Shown piece after piece: positions 34,338-44,700 of a DNA stretch of 64,000 nucleotides. Under the pieces are notes generated by a model, which searched no databases, was not told the DNA's origin, and saw only the letters and a list, made by a program, of their open reading frames with translations. Position 1 is the stretch's first letter, and every line of letters begins with the position of its first letter. The stretch is from Datisca glomerata (taxonomy: Eukaryota; Streptophyta; Magnoliopsida; Cucurbitales; Datiscaceae), in assembly GCA_003255025.1 (NCBI GenBank), contig QANY01008042.1:3460077-3524076 (forward strand), read 5' to 3'. The position numbers and the translations under genes are program-made.

Positions 34338-36316
34338 ATGGAGGACAAAACCTATTTTAAGCCGTCTTTCCCCTTAGTTAGATCTGGACCCGAATTTAGG
34401 CAGTTCATGGCTTCTCACCAAGGTGCTTTTCCCTATGACGTCCTTTGTGCCTTAGAAGAGAGTGGGTCGCCAAGGTTGTCATATAGATCCCTATAGGAAA
34501 TTACCATCCATCCAATGTGCATAGCGTTAGGCCTTAAATTTCCTTTCTCCCCCCTCTTTCAAGAATTCTTCTCTACTTATCGTTTAGCCTCTTCCCAGTT
34601 TACCCCTAGTTCATATAAGATAGTTCTTTGCTTTGAGGCCATGAATAGGAGGTATAACCTAGTTTTAGGTATGGATGAACTTCAACACTTATACATACTC
34701 AAACATCGAGATAAGAGTTACTACCTGACCCCTCAAACGTCGGTAAAAAATGGTCCATTGATTACCAACCTACCAAAGGGAGACAAAGGATGGGAACGAG
34801 GGGTTCTCCTGGTTGGCAGGAATCGGAGCGATGATGGCAGCTGGATAATTCTCAAGAATTGGAAAATTTTCAACAAGTTGCCAGAGCTCCTTTCCCGTTT
34901 TTCTTTTCTTTAATTTCCTTTCACTCTTGAATAATTTTCGCTTACTAATAATTGTCTCTAGACAATAGTATGCAGAAAAATTCTTTCGTTAGCCCATTTA
35001 TCTTCAGAGATGAAGTGGTAGGAACTTCTCAATTCGAATAGGGAAATCAACATTGACCTTGCATAGGCCCCCGTTCCCACTACTATTACTTCAACTTCTT
35101 CCCCACCATCATCTTCTCTCCACTTCACAGAGGTATTCCCGTTCCTTATTTATGTGCAATCCTTCATAACACAGTCTTAAGTTCTTCCGAGTCAACTGAT
35201 ATGGAAGAAGAGGAAGAGCAAGAAGAATTTTGTTTGAGAGAGTTGCTTCATGCATTGACATGTGAAAATGGTTATGCAACACTATAGTTGGTGAAATTGA
35301 AAGAAATGTTCGCCTGAGGATGGACACATCTAGCTCCTCATACTCCTCTTGCTCTTGTTGCTCAAGGTGAGGATCCGTCTGTACGCTCAATAACTCATCC
35401 CCCAGCTCCTCCTCCACCAGTCGTTCAACGGGAGTCTACTCCCACCGCTGCTTCCGACTCACAAGGGAGACTGAGGACTTTGTTCCTTCGAGGTTGAAGT
35501 GGTTTGTTGATGCCCCTGCCAGTCCTGCGTCAGTTAGCTTTCTAAATGACGGTCAATCTTCCCACATCATATCACAAGGCATTCTGTGTGATGCTGACAT
35601 GGCTAAATCCCGTAGCGTCAGCGTTGGTGAGTTCATCACTTCTTTGAGCCCTGATTTAATGAGGGTGAGTTCTCTTTCCTTTTCTTTTACCCTATAAATT
35701 TTTTACCCGTTTACTTCTACTTATGCTTTTACACATGTTTTCCCCTTTTGCAGGCCATTATCCATCACAATGCTCTCTAAGAACACCATATCGCTGGTGA
35801 ACAGCCCTCGGTGAACTTTCACAAGGGAGTTGCTGAGTGTAAGGGTTTCATTGACAGTCTTCAGGCTGAGATTGAACAGGCGAAGAAGATCGAGGTTGAG
35901 CAACGAGAAGTCACCGAGAGGCATGCTCAAGAAGTCGTTATTGCAAAGGTGGAGAGCTTGAAGCTTGCAGAGTCTCTAAAAGTAGCTAAGGAGTCTTTAG
36001 CTGAGGCTGAGCAGGTTAAAGCTCTAGCAAAAGAGAATGAAAAGCAGAGGGGGGAAAGTATCAAGCCCTATTCGACCAAGATGAATACATCATCTATAGC
36101 GTAGTCTATAGAGATGGTTAAATGACGGCCTCTCTAAGAAAGTCTCTCTATGACGCTCCTTCTGAGGCTCAGGATGAGATGAACGCTTCTACAAAAGACG
36201 TCATCGTCAACCCTCCTGAAGTCGTCATCAAAGTCATTGCTACCAACCCGAGTGAAGATGTGATTGTGAACCATGCCTATGATACTGTTGTCGAGACTGT
36301 TGCTACTGAAGATTAG
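34338..36316 (+). pseudogene. Antisense ORF of Gypsy Z: 'putative gypsy-type transposon' domain protein, decayed
   Basis: Plus-strand protein encoded opposite to gag-pol. The part from ATG 34338 to 34913 gives a conserved domain (MEDKTYFKPSFP, then CIALGLKFPFSPLFQEFFST and SSYKIVLCFEAMNRRYNL) like the domain annotated in plants as 'transposase (putative) gypsy type'. A stop (TAG at about 34494) interrupts it. Exon-like pieces follow at about 35490-35690 (FVDAPASPASVSFLND) and after a TTTTGCAG acceptor at about 35753. The latter gives a helical, Glu/Lys/Ala-rich coiled coil (35811-36104), then 36122-36316 ends at TAG. Introns are likely but I did not establish all junctions. A 44-bp direct repeat around 34273-34360 duplicates the start region. 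Role unknown; Tat-family elements often carry such an ORF. Confidence 0.65.
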
Positions 36317-36899
36317 ACCGTCATCATCCTTTAGATCTTTTTTCTTTCGTATGTTGTAACTTCATTTTCTTGTTCTGCATTTTCCCTTTCCCTTTGTATC
36401 TTTCTTCTTAATTAATGAGAACATGTCTTCTTTCTTCAAAGACTATTACTTATGTTGACACTTTATTTTGATGCATTCTTGTTTTCGAGACTACAACTCA
36501 TTTCTAAGAAATTTCAAAATCAATTCTAAGTGACCTGTAGTAATTTCACTTAAGTAGCAAAATTCATTTTCAAAGCCTGAAGAAAACTTTGAGCTTTTCT
36601 CTAGAGAACAACTGCGATATGTTCTCAAATACTTAAGAAAGTTCTTTTTCTCTTAAGGACGATTATTTTCATAGTAGAATCCACTTTCAAACACTTGTAT
36701 TATTAGTAATCTCCAAGTTTTCTTCAGGGATAACTTCATCCAAAGTGGAGTCCGTTTTCAAGCACTTGTGCTTTGTAGGACTTTGATACTCACTTTTCTT
36801 TAAAGAATGGATGCCTTTTGGAGCATTATAAATATTATTTTAACTGCTTTCTGTTGCATGGTTCGTTGTCAATGACTTTGTATTTTTCAAAGTTGCTTT

Positions 36900-37570
36900 G
36901 ATTTTCTTTAGAGAACAGGGACTCATAATAATGCTGCCAGCTCTCATTGACCTAGGTTCATTGGAAACCCATGGCCTCGGTTTCCTTTAGAGAGCAGGGA
37001 CTCATTGTAGTGTTGCCAGGACTTAGGTTCATTAATGAACCACGACCCCAATGTTTTTAGAGAGCAAGGGCCCATTGTGTTGCCTCCCACTCTCAAGGAC
37101 TTAGTTTCATTGAAGAACCATTGCCTCAGTTTCCTTTAGAGAGCAATGACTCATTGTAGTGACGCCCACTCTCAATGAATTAGGTTCATGGCCCAGATTT
37201 CCTTTAGAGAGCAGGGACACATTGTAGTGCTGCCAGGACTTGGGCTCATTAAAGAATCATGGCCCCAGTTTCTTTAGAGACCAGTGGCCTATTGTAGTGC
37301 CAATTGCCACCCACTCTCAATGACTTAGGTTCATCGAAGAACCATGACCCCAATTTTTTTAGAGTGCAAAAGCCCATTGTAGTGCCGTCCACTCTCAAAG
37401 ACTGAGGTTCATCGAAGAACCATGGCTCCAGTTTCCTTTAGAGAGTAGAGACCCATTTTAGTGCCGCTCAATCTCAAGAACTTAGGCTCATTGAAGAACT
37501 ATGGACCCAGTTTTCTTTAGAGATCGGATATTCATTGAAGGAAAATCCATTCTCAGGGACTTAGGTTCGT
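36900..37570. repeat. Irregular tandem repeat in the 3' region of Gypsy Z, about 9 units
   Basis: TTTAGAGAGCAGGGAC-like blocks recur at about 36905, 36985, 37045, 37135, 37200, 37272, 37358, 37436 and 37512, spaced 59-92 bp. Between them are CATTGTAGTGCCGCC and TTAGGTTCATTGAAGAACCATG-like sequences (the latter near-palindromic). The position between integrase and antisense ORF is where Tat elements accumulate satellite-like repeats. Confidence 0.75.
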
Positions 37571-37639
37571 GACCATGGCCCCAATTACGTTGCCGCTTGC
37601 TAGAGAAAAGAGAGAGTTGACAACAAGTATTTTACGTGG

Positions 37640-38640
37640 AAAACGCTTGCGGGAGAAAAATTCACGGGAAAATATTCACTTTAAATAAGTTTACAACTTA
37701 GACAAAATATATTTTCAGATGTGCATCATTTGAAGGCTTCACTAGGTCCTTCCAATGTTACTTTGTCAGAGAATTATATCCGCTGCCTCCAATTCCGCTG
37801 TCTATATATGGTCCTTCCCAATTCGGTCTGAGCTTTTCTTCTGTTTGAAAGATTTTCTCCAAGACTAGATCTCCCTTCTGAAATCCTCGTCTTTGAATCT
37901 TTTTCTAGAAGTAAACTCTTCTTTTCTGATTATATTTGGCCATCCCACATTAAAGTTGTTTTCCTCCGTTCTTCTAAAAGAGCAAGATTTTATTTCAGGA
38001 ATTCCTTGTTCAAATGCTCATTCAGACTTGATTTCATGGTTGGACTCCCAATTTTAATAGGTACGCCAAAGTGAAGGGAGTTTCACCCGTTGTCCCTCGA
38101 TGGGTGATCCTATACGCCTATAGTACTACTCGCAATTCCTCCACCTGTTTCCCTTTAGCTGATTCTAGTCATTTTTTCGTACTTTCAAGTATGATATGAT
38201 TTGATCTTTTTGCTTGACCATTCCTTGCGGGTAGTACGACGTACAAAATCGGTTGATAATTCCCAAGTCTTCATAGAAGGCATTAACTATTTTCCCCGTG
38301 AACTGAAGTTTGTTGTCAGAGATAAGTATTCAGGAAATTTTATACCTACATAAGATATTTTTCCACAAGAATCTCTTCACGTCCTCTTCTCGAATTCTCG
38401 CATATGCTTCAGCTTCAATCCACTTTGTGAAATAGTCTGTTGCTACCAGAAAACGTTTCTGAGCAAGTGCCATAGGAAGCCAGCCAATGATGTCCAAGAC
38501 CCATTGCATGAACGGCCATGGGCTTGCCACTGTATTGAGTTCCTCGGGTGTCATTTTTGCTACGGGAGGGAAACATTGGCATTTGTCACAGTTTCTCACA
38601 TACTAATTGACATCTTGATGCATTTTAGGTAATTAATACC
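37640..38640 (-). pseudogene. Gypsy Z integrase, decayed
   Basis: ORF 38330-38599 holds CDKCQCFPPVAK (end of the zinc-binding domain), then WPFMQWVLDIIGWLP with the first catalytic Asp, and FLVATDYFTKWIEAEAYA with the second. The rest of the core continues in other frames to about 38190, where the expected catalytic Glu segment is degraded. The C-terminal part runs to about 37700. Multiple stops. Confidence 0.8.
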
Positions 38641-38999
38641 CTTCATTTAATACTTTATGGGCCAACGATCTTCCCACATATTCCATCGTGGATTTCAGCA
38701 AACACATACTAAGCTTCCTTCTTTTTTTAAACATTTCAAATACAAACCTGAAAAAGAGCCTTTATATAATACTCCACAAATTAAAGAATACATGGCACTT
38801 TGCTGCTGGGTCTTTCTCGCCAGATGTCTATCTTCAGGTAATTCTCCTTTCGCCAGGTAAAAGATGAGGCCATCCTACCAGTTGTATTTCTCTTCAGTTT
38901 CCATATTTGCTACGTTTGACAACGGAAATATGATGCTTAACTTTTTGAGAAATTCCACTGACATGCTTCTTTTGTAAGGGAGTTGCGTGACGATCCCAA

Positions 39000-39970
39000 A
39001 TTCACCAGTGCATTTGCGTGTTTATTCTAAATCATACAGATCTGATGGATCTCATAGGTTTTTAACAAGCTTAGCAGCTCTTTTCCCCATTGCAGATAGT
39101 TTATCATTCTTTCACCTTTTGCTGCAAATTATGATGTAACCTGTTTTACGATTAACATGGAATCACATAATATCATCACATTTGTTACCTCACTAGTAGC
39201 ATGCTGATTCCCGCTCTCAATGCCTCATATTCTACTTCATTATTTGATGCATTAAACCCAAAAGAGATGGAGTGTTCAAGGGTTTCTCCTAATGGAGTCT
39301 ACATCACTATTCTGGCGCCAGCTCCTTTGTTGTTTGAGTCCCCATCAACGAACAACTTTCAGGATCCTTTCACTTTTTCAGTCTGATATTCGTTGTTGTC
39401 TTCCTTTTCATCGTGGGTGAAGTTCACTACAAAGTCGTCCAATACTTTCCCTTTAATAGACATTCTTGGTTCATATTGAATTTCATTTTGGCCAAGTTCA
39501 ATTGCCCACTTCAACATTCTCTCGATTATTTCAGGTGAGTGTAACAGACTTCTGTTGGATGAGTGTGTTAACACTTTTATGTTGTGTGTTTGAAAATAAG
39601 GCCTCAACTTCCTTGCAGAAACTACAACAGTTAACACCAATTTCTCCATTCTCTTATACCTTACTTCGGTTGTTACTAGACTCTTGCTCATGAAGTAAAT
39701 GAGCTTCTGCTTCTTTTTTTCTTCCCTAATTTGAACGGCACTAACAACCTTTTATGACACCGCTACGTAAAGAAGCAGTTGCTCACCGGGTATTGGTTTT
39801 GAGAGCAACGGGGGAGTCGTCAGATATTCCTTGATTCTTTTGAAAGAATCATCACATTCTTTATCCTGGCTTTCAACAAAATTCTTTCTCAATTTTGTAA
39901 AGAACGGTTTGCACTTGTCCGTTGACCTTGAGAGAAATATGTTTAGGGCCGCCAGTTTTCCCATCAGACT
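39000..39970 (-). pseudogene. Gypsy Z RNase H and RT connection, decayed
   Basis: ORF 39752-39964 is the RT connection (GKLAALNIFLSRSTDKCKPF, then LTTPPLLSKPIPGEQLLLYV). ORF 39359-39691 continues through the RNase H-like domain (TEVRYKRMEKLVL, then ILTHSSNRSLLHSPEIIERMLKWAIEL-like sequence, read in pieces) and into the following linker. The second RNase H half (about 39000-39330) is in broken frames. Confidence 0.78.
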
Positions 39971-40830
39971 TTGTATATCCTTACGATTTTTTTAGGACTT
40001 CATCTCCATGATAGCCTTCACCTGGTTCGGGTTGACTTCAACTCTCCGTTGCGTTACTAGATGGCCCAGGAACTTTCCTGCTACTACACTGAATGTTCAT
40101 TTTTCTGGATTCAGCTTCGTGGAGCTCTTTCCCAAGATCGAAAAGGTCTCATCAAGATCACTTATATGATCTTCCTGTTTACAACTTTTGACCGGCATAT
40201 CATTCACATAAACCTCCATGGTTTTTCCAATTCGCTCGTGGAAGATTTTGTTCACGAGTCTCTGGCAAGTTGCACCTGCATTTTTCAGTCTAAAGGGCAT
40301 TACTTTATAACAGAAAATACCTTGTTCAGTTATAAATGAGGTTTTTTCTTGATCGGGTTGGAACATTTTCACTTGATTATATCCTGAGAAGACGTCCATG
40401 AAGTTGAGGAGTTCATGTCCCGAAGTCGCATCCACCATCTGGTCTATCCTTGGCAACAAGTAATCATCCTTTGGGCAGGCTTTAATCAGATCGATGAAAT
40501 CAACACAAATAAAATCACAAGCAACTCTGAGTAGTCTACTTCTCGGATAAATTCATCTTTTAAAAGTTTCTCCACTTCTTCTTTGATTGCTACGTTCTGT
40601 TCTGGTGCAAAACTTCTTTTTCGCTGCTTTATTAGTTTCACAAAAGGATATGTATTTAGTTTATGACATATTATACTTTTAGGGATACTTGGTCTTTCTT
40701 GCGCCGTAATCGCGAAGATGTCTCTATTTTCTCGCAGGAAATTCATTAATTTCTCCTTTTTCATTTCCTCGTGGTAGGCCCCAATATTAGTTCCTTCTTC
40801 AAGGTTCATGATCTCAGTTGTTTCTCACTC
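39971..40830 (-). pseudogene. Gypsy Z reverse transcriptase, decayed
   Basis: ORF 40486-40809 gives the N-terminal part (FAITAQERPSIPKSIICHKL, then QNVAIKEEVEKLLKDEFI). ORF 40097-40459 gives the palm: LLNFMDVFSGYNQV with the first catalytic Asp, then FCYKVMPFRLKNAGATCQRL and MEVYVNDMPVKS. The active-site box thus reads YVND, where YVDD is expected, so one catalytic Asp is an Asn. A frameshift separates the two ORFs. Confidence 0.85.
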
Positions 40831-41121
40831 TTCATACCTTGGGTGTGACAGGGCATTCTGCTCGTCTTCGTGTGACTGATATTATTTTGTAGCCTCAACT
40901 TGACCATTCGACTTTTTATCTGTTGCCTTTCATTTGGCTAATTCTAGCGCCGCTATGGTGTAGATGCGAGCAGCGACTTGATCTCCCTTTATCATCATTA
41001 TTCCATTTGGAGATGAATACTTTAACACCTGATAAAAGGTGGATGGAAAAAATTTCATCTTGTGTAGTCAGGTTCTCCCTAGAATGGCATTGTACGGGGA
41101 TGAAGTGTCCAAGACTACAAA

Positions 41122-41466
41122 TTATGTCAGATGGTTGAATGGTTCAACATACACCGGATGAACGATGACTCCTTTTGAATAGCTAATGGTTTCGTTGAAA
41201 CCTATCAATGGTTGAAACGGACCCTGCAAATTTTGTTCTCCCATAGACATTTTTCCAAGGGTTGATCGATGTAGGATGTTGACAGCACTTCTGTCATCGA
41301 TCAGTACCCTCCTCAACAAACAGTTTCCAACTTGTATTGTGATGACTAGATTGTCATTGTGGCGCTCGTCATACTCCAGGTTCATCTCATCAAATATAAA
41401 CGGCAGACTCCCGTTCTCATTCAAAGAATTTCTTTTTCCCGATGTCCTAAAATGGGCTTCTTGCAA
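41122..41466 (-). pseudogene. Gypsy Z aspartic protease, decayed
   Basis: The ORF includes FIFDEMNLEYDERHNDNLVI, then LLRRVLIDDRSAVNIL. In this family the last block normally contains a D-G/T-G-S core; here the residues are DDRSA, so the protease site is damaged. After it come a STLGKMSM block and FNETISYSKGVIVHPV, the usual second half. Confidence 0.8.
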
Positions 41467-41499
41467 TACATCTTTATCTCCTTCTTGTTGATTCCTTCT

Positions 41500-43028
41500 T
41501 GTTCAGTCAGTGCAATTATTGTATCTACAATCTTGAGAGACCATTTTTCTTTTTCTTTGACCTCCTTTTTCATTTCCTATTTTTGTGCGTCTTTCGGTAT
41601 ATGCTGTTGGAGGTACTCTAATCCTTGAGCTGAAAGCAATCCCTCGTGTAATGCCCGCAGCTCTTGTTAAAAGAACAATACTTGTCTTTGTCCTTATAAC
41701 TTGGTTCTCACATCAGTGAGGCTGGTCTTTTTAACCATGGCTTATTCTTGATTGCTTCAAGAATTTGATTTACTGGAACAATAAGGGGCATATAGACTTT
41801 GTCCCGAAAATGGATCATGTTAGCATACTTTCCTCGGTTCTCAGTCTTATCCCATTTGCTTTCTCCATTTACATAATCTTTTTCTTGCCTTTCTGATCTT
41901 TTCTTCCCATACCTGGAGCTCTGCTTTCATTTCTATTGTTCCTCTACCCTTTTTTCTATCAGCTTCAACAAACTCTTCTTCTCCTCCTCCAACATGATGT
42001 AAGTCTACTCCCATTGGAATGTTTCCGCCATGGATAATGGTTTCAAATTCAATAAATCCTCAAAGAGAGGTGAATTTGGATCTAACCCTCATTTGAAAGC
42101 CAGTCTCGTCACTCAGTCATCATAGCTTTCCACCTTGTCCATCTCATCTTTGAATCTATATGTATACTCTTGTAGAGATTCTCCTTTCTTTATGGAAACA
42201 GTCAAGAGGTATTATGTATCCTCTATCATCGAATGATATGTACTGTTCCATGAAGACAAAAAACATAACAGTAAAGTTAGTAATTCAAAGCTGTCTCGTC
42301 TAGGCTGGTGGGGAACATTCTTCACATCAACTCATCTTCATGTTTGATATAGCGCCATCACTTGCTTGAACCGTCTAAGATGGTCCACCAGTTCAGATTT
42401 CCCTTCATAGCACTTAAACTTAGGTGCCATAAATTTCTTGGGGACTGGGGCAGCTAGAATCTCTGGATAAAAGGAGAACGGGTAAGTGACTCGTGGTCAG
42501 TCTTTCCTGTACTCCTCAACTTCCTCATCTCCATTATCTTTCGAGCATCTCTTCCACTGCCTTTTTCGTTATCATTTTACGCGGACGTGCATCTCCCATT
42601 GTCTCCTTTGTGTGGAGTTGGGATTAGATCTCCCCGCCTTCTTGCCGTATGTTTATGCTAACCTCAGGGTTTACTCGCCTAACGTCTTATTCATCTTGCT
42701 CTGAACGGTTCTTCTATTCGTCATTGTTAGTCCATTGACTAACCTCTGCACGTGTCTGTGCCAATTTTCATTGTAATGAATTAATTGGATTCTGCACCGT
42801 CTGCCATGCGTTGTGCAACATCTTAGTGTTTTGTTGCTCCATCTCCTACATTCCCGTCAGAATTGTCTACAGCATCTCTACTGGTGGAGTGGGTTAATCA
42901 ACATGATTATTCCCATTTCTAGTTCCATTTTCCTCATTGAAGGCAGCATTCGACCTGGTTCTAGGCACTTTTAGTTTTGGAAGGGTTCTCTCGAGCTTTT
43001 CTTCTCACTTTCAATGAAAGCACCATAA
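41500..43028 (-). pseudogene. Gypsy Z gag and leader, decayed
   Basis: Broken minus-strand frames show gag remains at about 42300-41640, for example a YSFRDEMDKVE-like patch near 42150. At 43005-43027, just inside the 5' LTR, the minus strand reads ATTATGGTGCTTTCATTGAA, which sits where the primer site should be. The leader and start of gag lie between 42500 and 43000. No uninterrupted frame longer than about 70 codons remains. Confidence 0.6.
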
Positions 43029-43381
43029 TGAAAAGGTTTTTCCGGTAAAGGAATAATTTATTATGAACAAGTAATAAAAGCAATGAATGATAGATAGAGA
43101 GTAAGAGAATAAGAACTCGAAAGTTTTGTTCGCTTGTTTTCGATTGATTCTTTGAAACTATACATGTTCCTACTTATACAAGAAGATTACAATTAAATAA
43201 TAATTAATCCTCCTATTCTGTAGCAAGTAACAAGGAATTGATAAACATCCTCGGGGAATATTCTCTTCAAAGATCTTCTTCATAACTGTTTGTTTGATCC
43301 TACGGTCTGTATCCTATATGTTCCTCATTTGACTCTTCGGTCTGGATCTTGTCATGTGTAAGGTGAGATTTTGACTGTTCA
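43029..43381 (-). repeat. 5' LTR of Gypsy Z
   Basis: Partner of 33313-33683. Directly followed by the CATAT target duplicate at 43382-43386. Confidence 0.82.
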
Positions 43382-43386
43382 CATAT

Positions 43387-44700
43387 ATTTTACTAATCGT
43401 TCTATAATTTTATTTGATTGCTGGAACGTCAAAGATCAGAAAAAAAAAGCTAGACTAAATTAATTTATTTATTATTAGTCCAAGTGAACAAGATAGCAAC
43501 AATTATTCTCTTGGTACTTAAATAAAATATTTTTAGTATTGCATATTTATACTATTGATCATAGTTAGACTTTTGAAATTTAAATAAATTTTAAAAATGG
43601 ATCATAGTTCACAATTATCCCACATGTACTATGACTAATAATATCAATTAGTCACCCCAAGGTTTACTTTCACAGACTATCTCCTGGAACTGGCTCAACT
43701 TTTCATCTTCTTCCCTGCAAAACCCACCCTTTTGGACGCCATTTTATGGAGAGAGCTCCCCAAAGCTCTCCACATGACCCTTTTATTTCCACTATCCTTC
43801 CCTTTAAATTTCTTTCCTTTTGTTTATTCCTTCCTACTCCCCTTCTTCTCCGTTCAGATTTTCTTTTTCTCTTTCGCTCCTCTATCTTTTCTTATATTTA
43901 TCCCCTCTCTTTGTCTTCCATCTTCCCCGTTTTCATCCCTTCCCCCTCTTCCCTCTCATTTTCTTTTCCCTTTCTTTCCACTTTTGGTTCCTCTTAGCGT
44001 TTTGGGTTCGTCCCCTTCGTTTCTAGGAGATTTCTTCTGATTCTGGAAGTTTTTTTGTGTACATCTTGGTCCTCCAGATCTATAGTCTTGTGTGGTTTTG
44101 TCTCCTCAAATTTAACTTTTGTGGAACTTTTGAGACATGTCATCATAACTGGAGTTTCCAAATCTGTTCGAGACTATCTTGTTCTTATGTAGGTACATTT
44201 TTGCAGTGCTAGTTGGCCGAATTAGGGGTGGTTTGTGGAGGACCGGTGGAACGAATCGTCTATGCTCTATATTTGTGTGTTGTTTACGTACATTATATCC
44301 TTCTAAACTTAAGTAAGTTTTTATTGGTCTTAACTAATACTATTTTTATTTAGATCAGATAGTTTAATTCAGATTCTGACGATATTGGTAATATTTCGAT
44401 TATTATAAAATATAATATTTAAAAAAAGTAATATCAAATAGTCACATTCGGAGAAGGATTGACGTTCACGTGGCCATTTTAACGAAAAGAATAGACTGTG
44501 ACCATGTTTTTTATTGATGATGAAAACTGAGGGGCTCTCGGGTAGATTTTAAAGCTGTGGTGGTTTAAATTTAGAGTGAAAGTCAGGGGAGTAACTTTTT
44601 TATATATTAAACGGCCAATTATCTGATGGTTGGTAGCCAACAGAAGATGATCCGTTTTAGTGATAAACTGTAAAGATGTACGGACTGCTATGCCCAGAAT
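43387..44700. other. Spacer with a 250-bp pyrimidine tract
   Basis: About 43785-44030 is almost purely C and T on the plus strand. This produces the long ORF 43732-44040, which is low in complexity (Phe, Leu, Ser, Pro) and not a credible protein. Such tracts occur in 5' UTRs and promoters of plant genes, but no downstream coding exon was found up to 47000. Confidence 0.45.

Larger units (their letters stand above)
33313..43381 (-). mobile_element. Gypsy (Tat-like) LTR retrotransposon Z, full span, decayed
   Basis: LTRs at 33313-33683 (3') and 43029-43381 (5') share most of their sequence, including TTTTCCGGTAAAGGA and TTGTTCGCTTGTTTTCGATT. CATAT is duplicated directly outside, at 33308-33312 and 43382-43386. 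In its own (minus) direction: primer site region, gag, protease, RT, RNase H, integrase, a tandem-repeat region, an antisense ORF on the plus strand, 3' LTR. Integrase downstream of RNase H places it in Gypsy, and the extra antisense ORF with repeats before the 3' LTR fits the Tat lineage. All gag-pol domains carry stops, so it is inactive. Confidence 0.87.

Noticed and set aside
43732..44040. 102-codon ORF rich in Phe, Leu, Ser and Pro
   Set aside because: Produced by the pyrimidine tract; three frames are open there at once.
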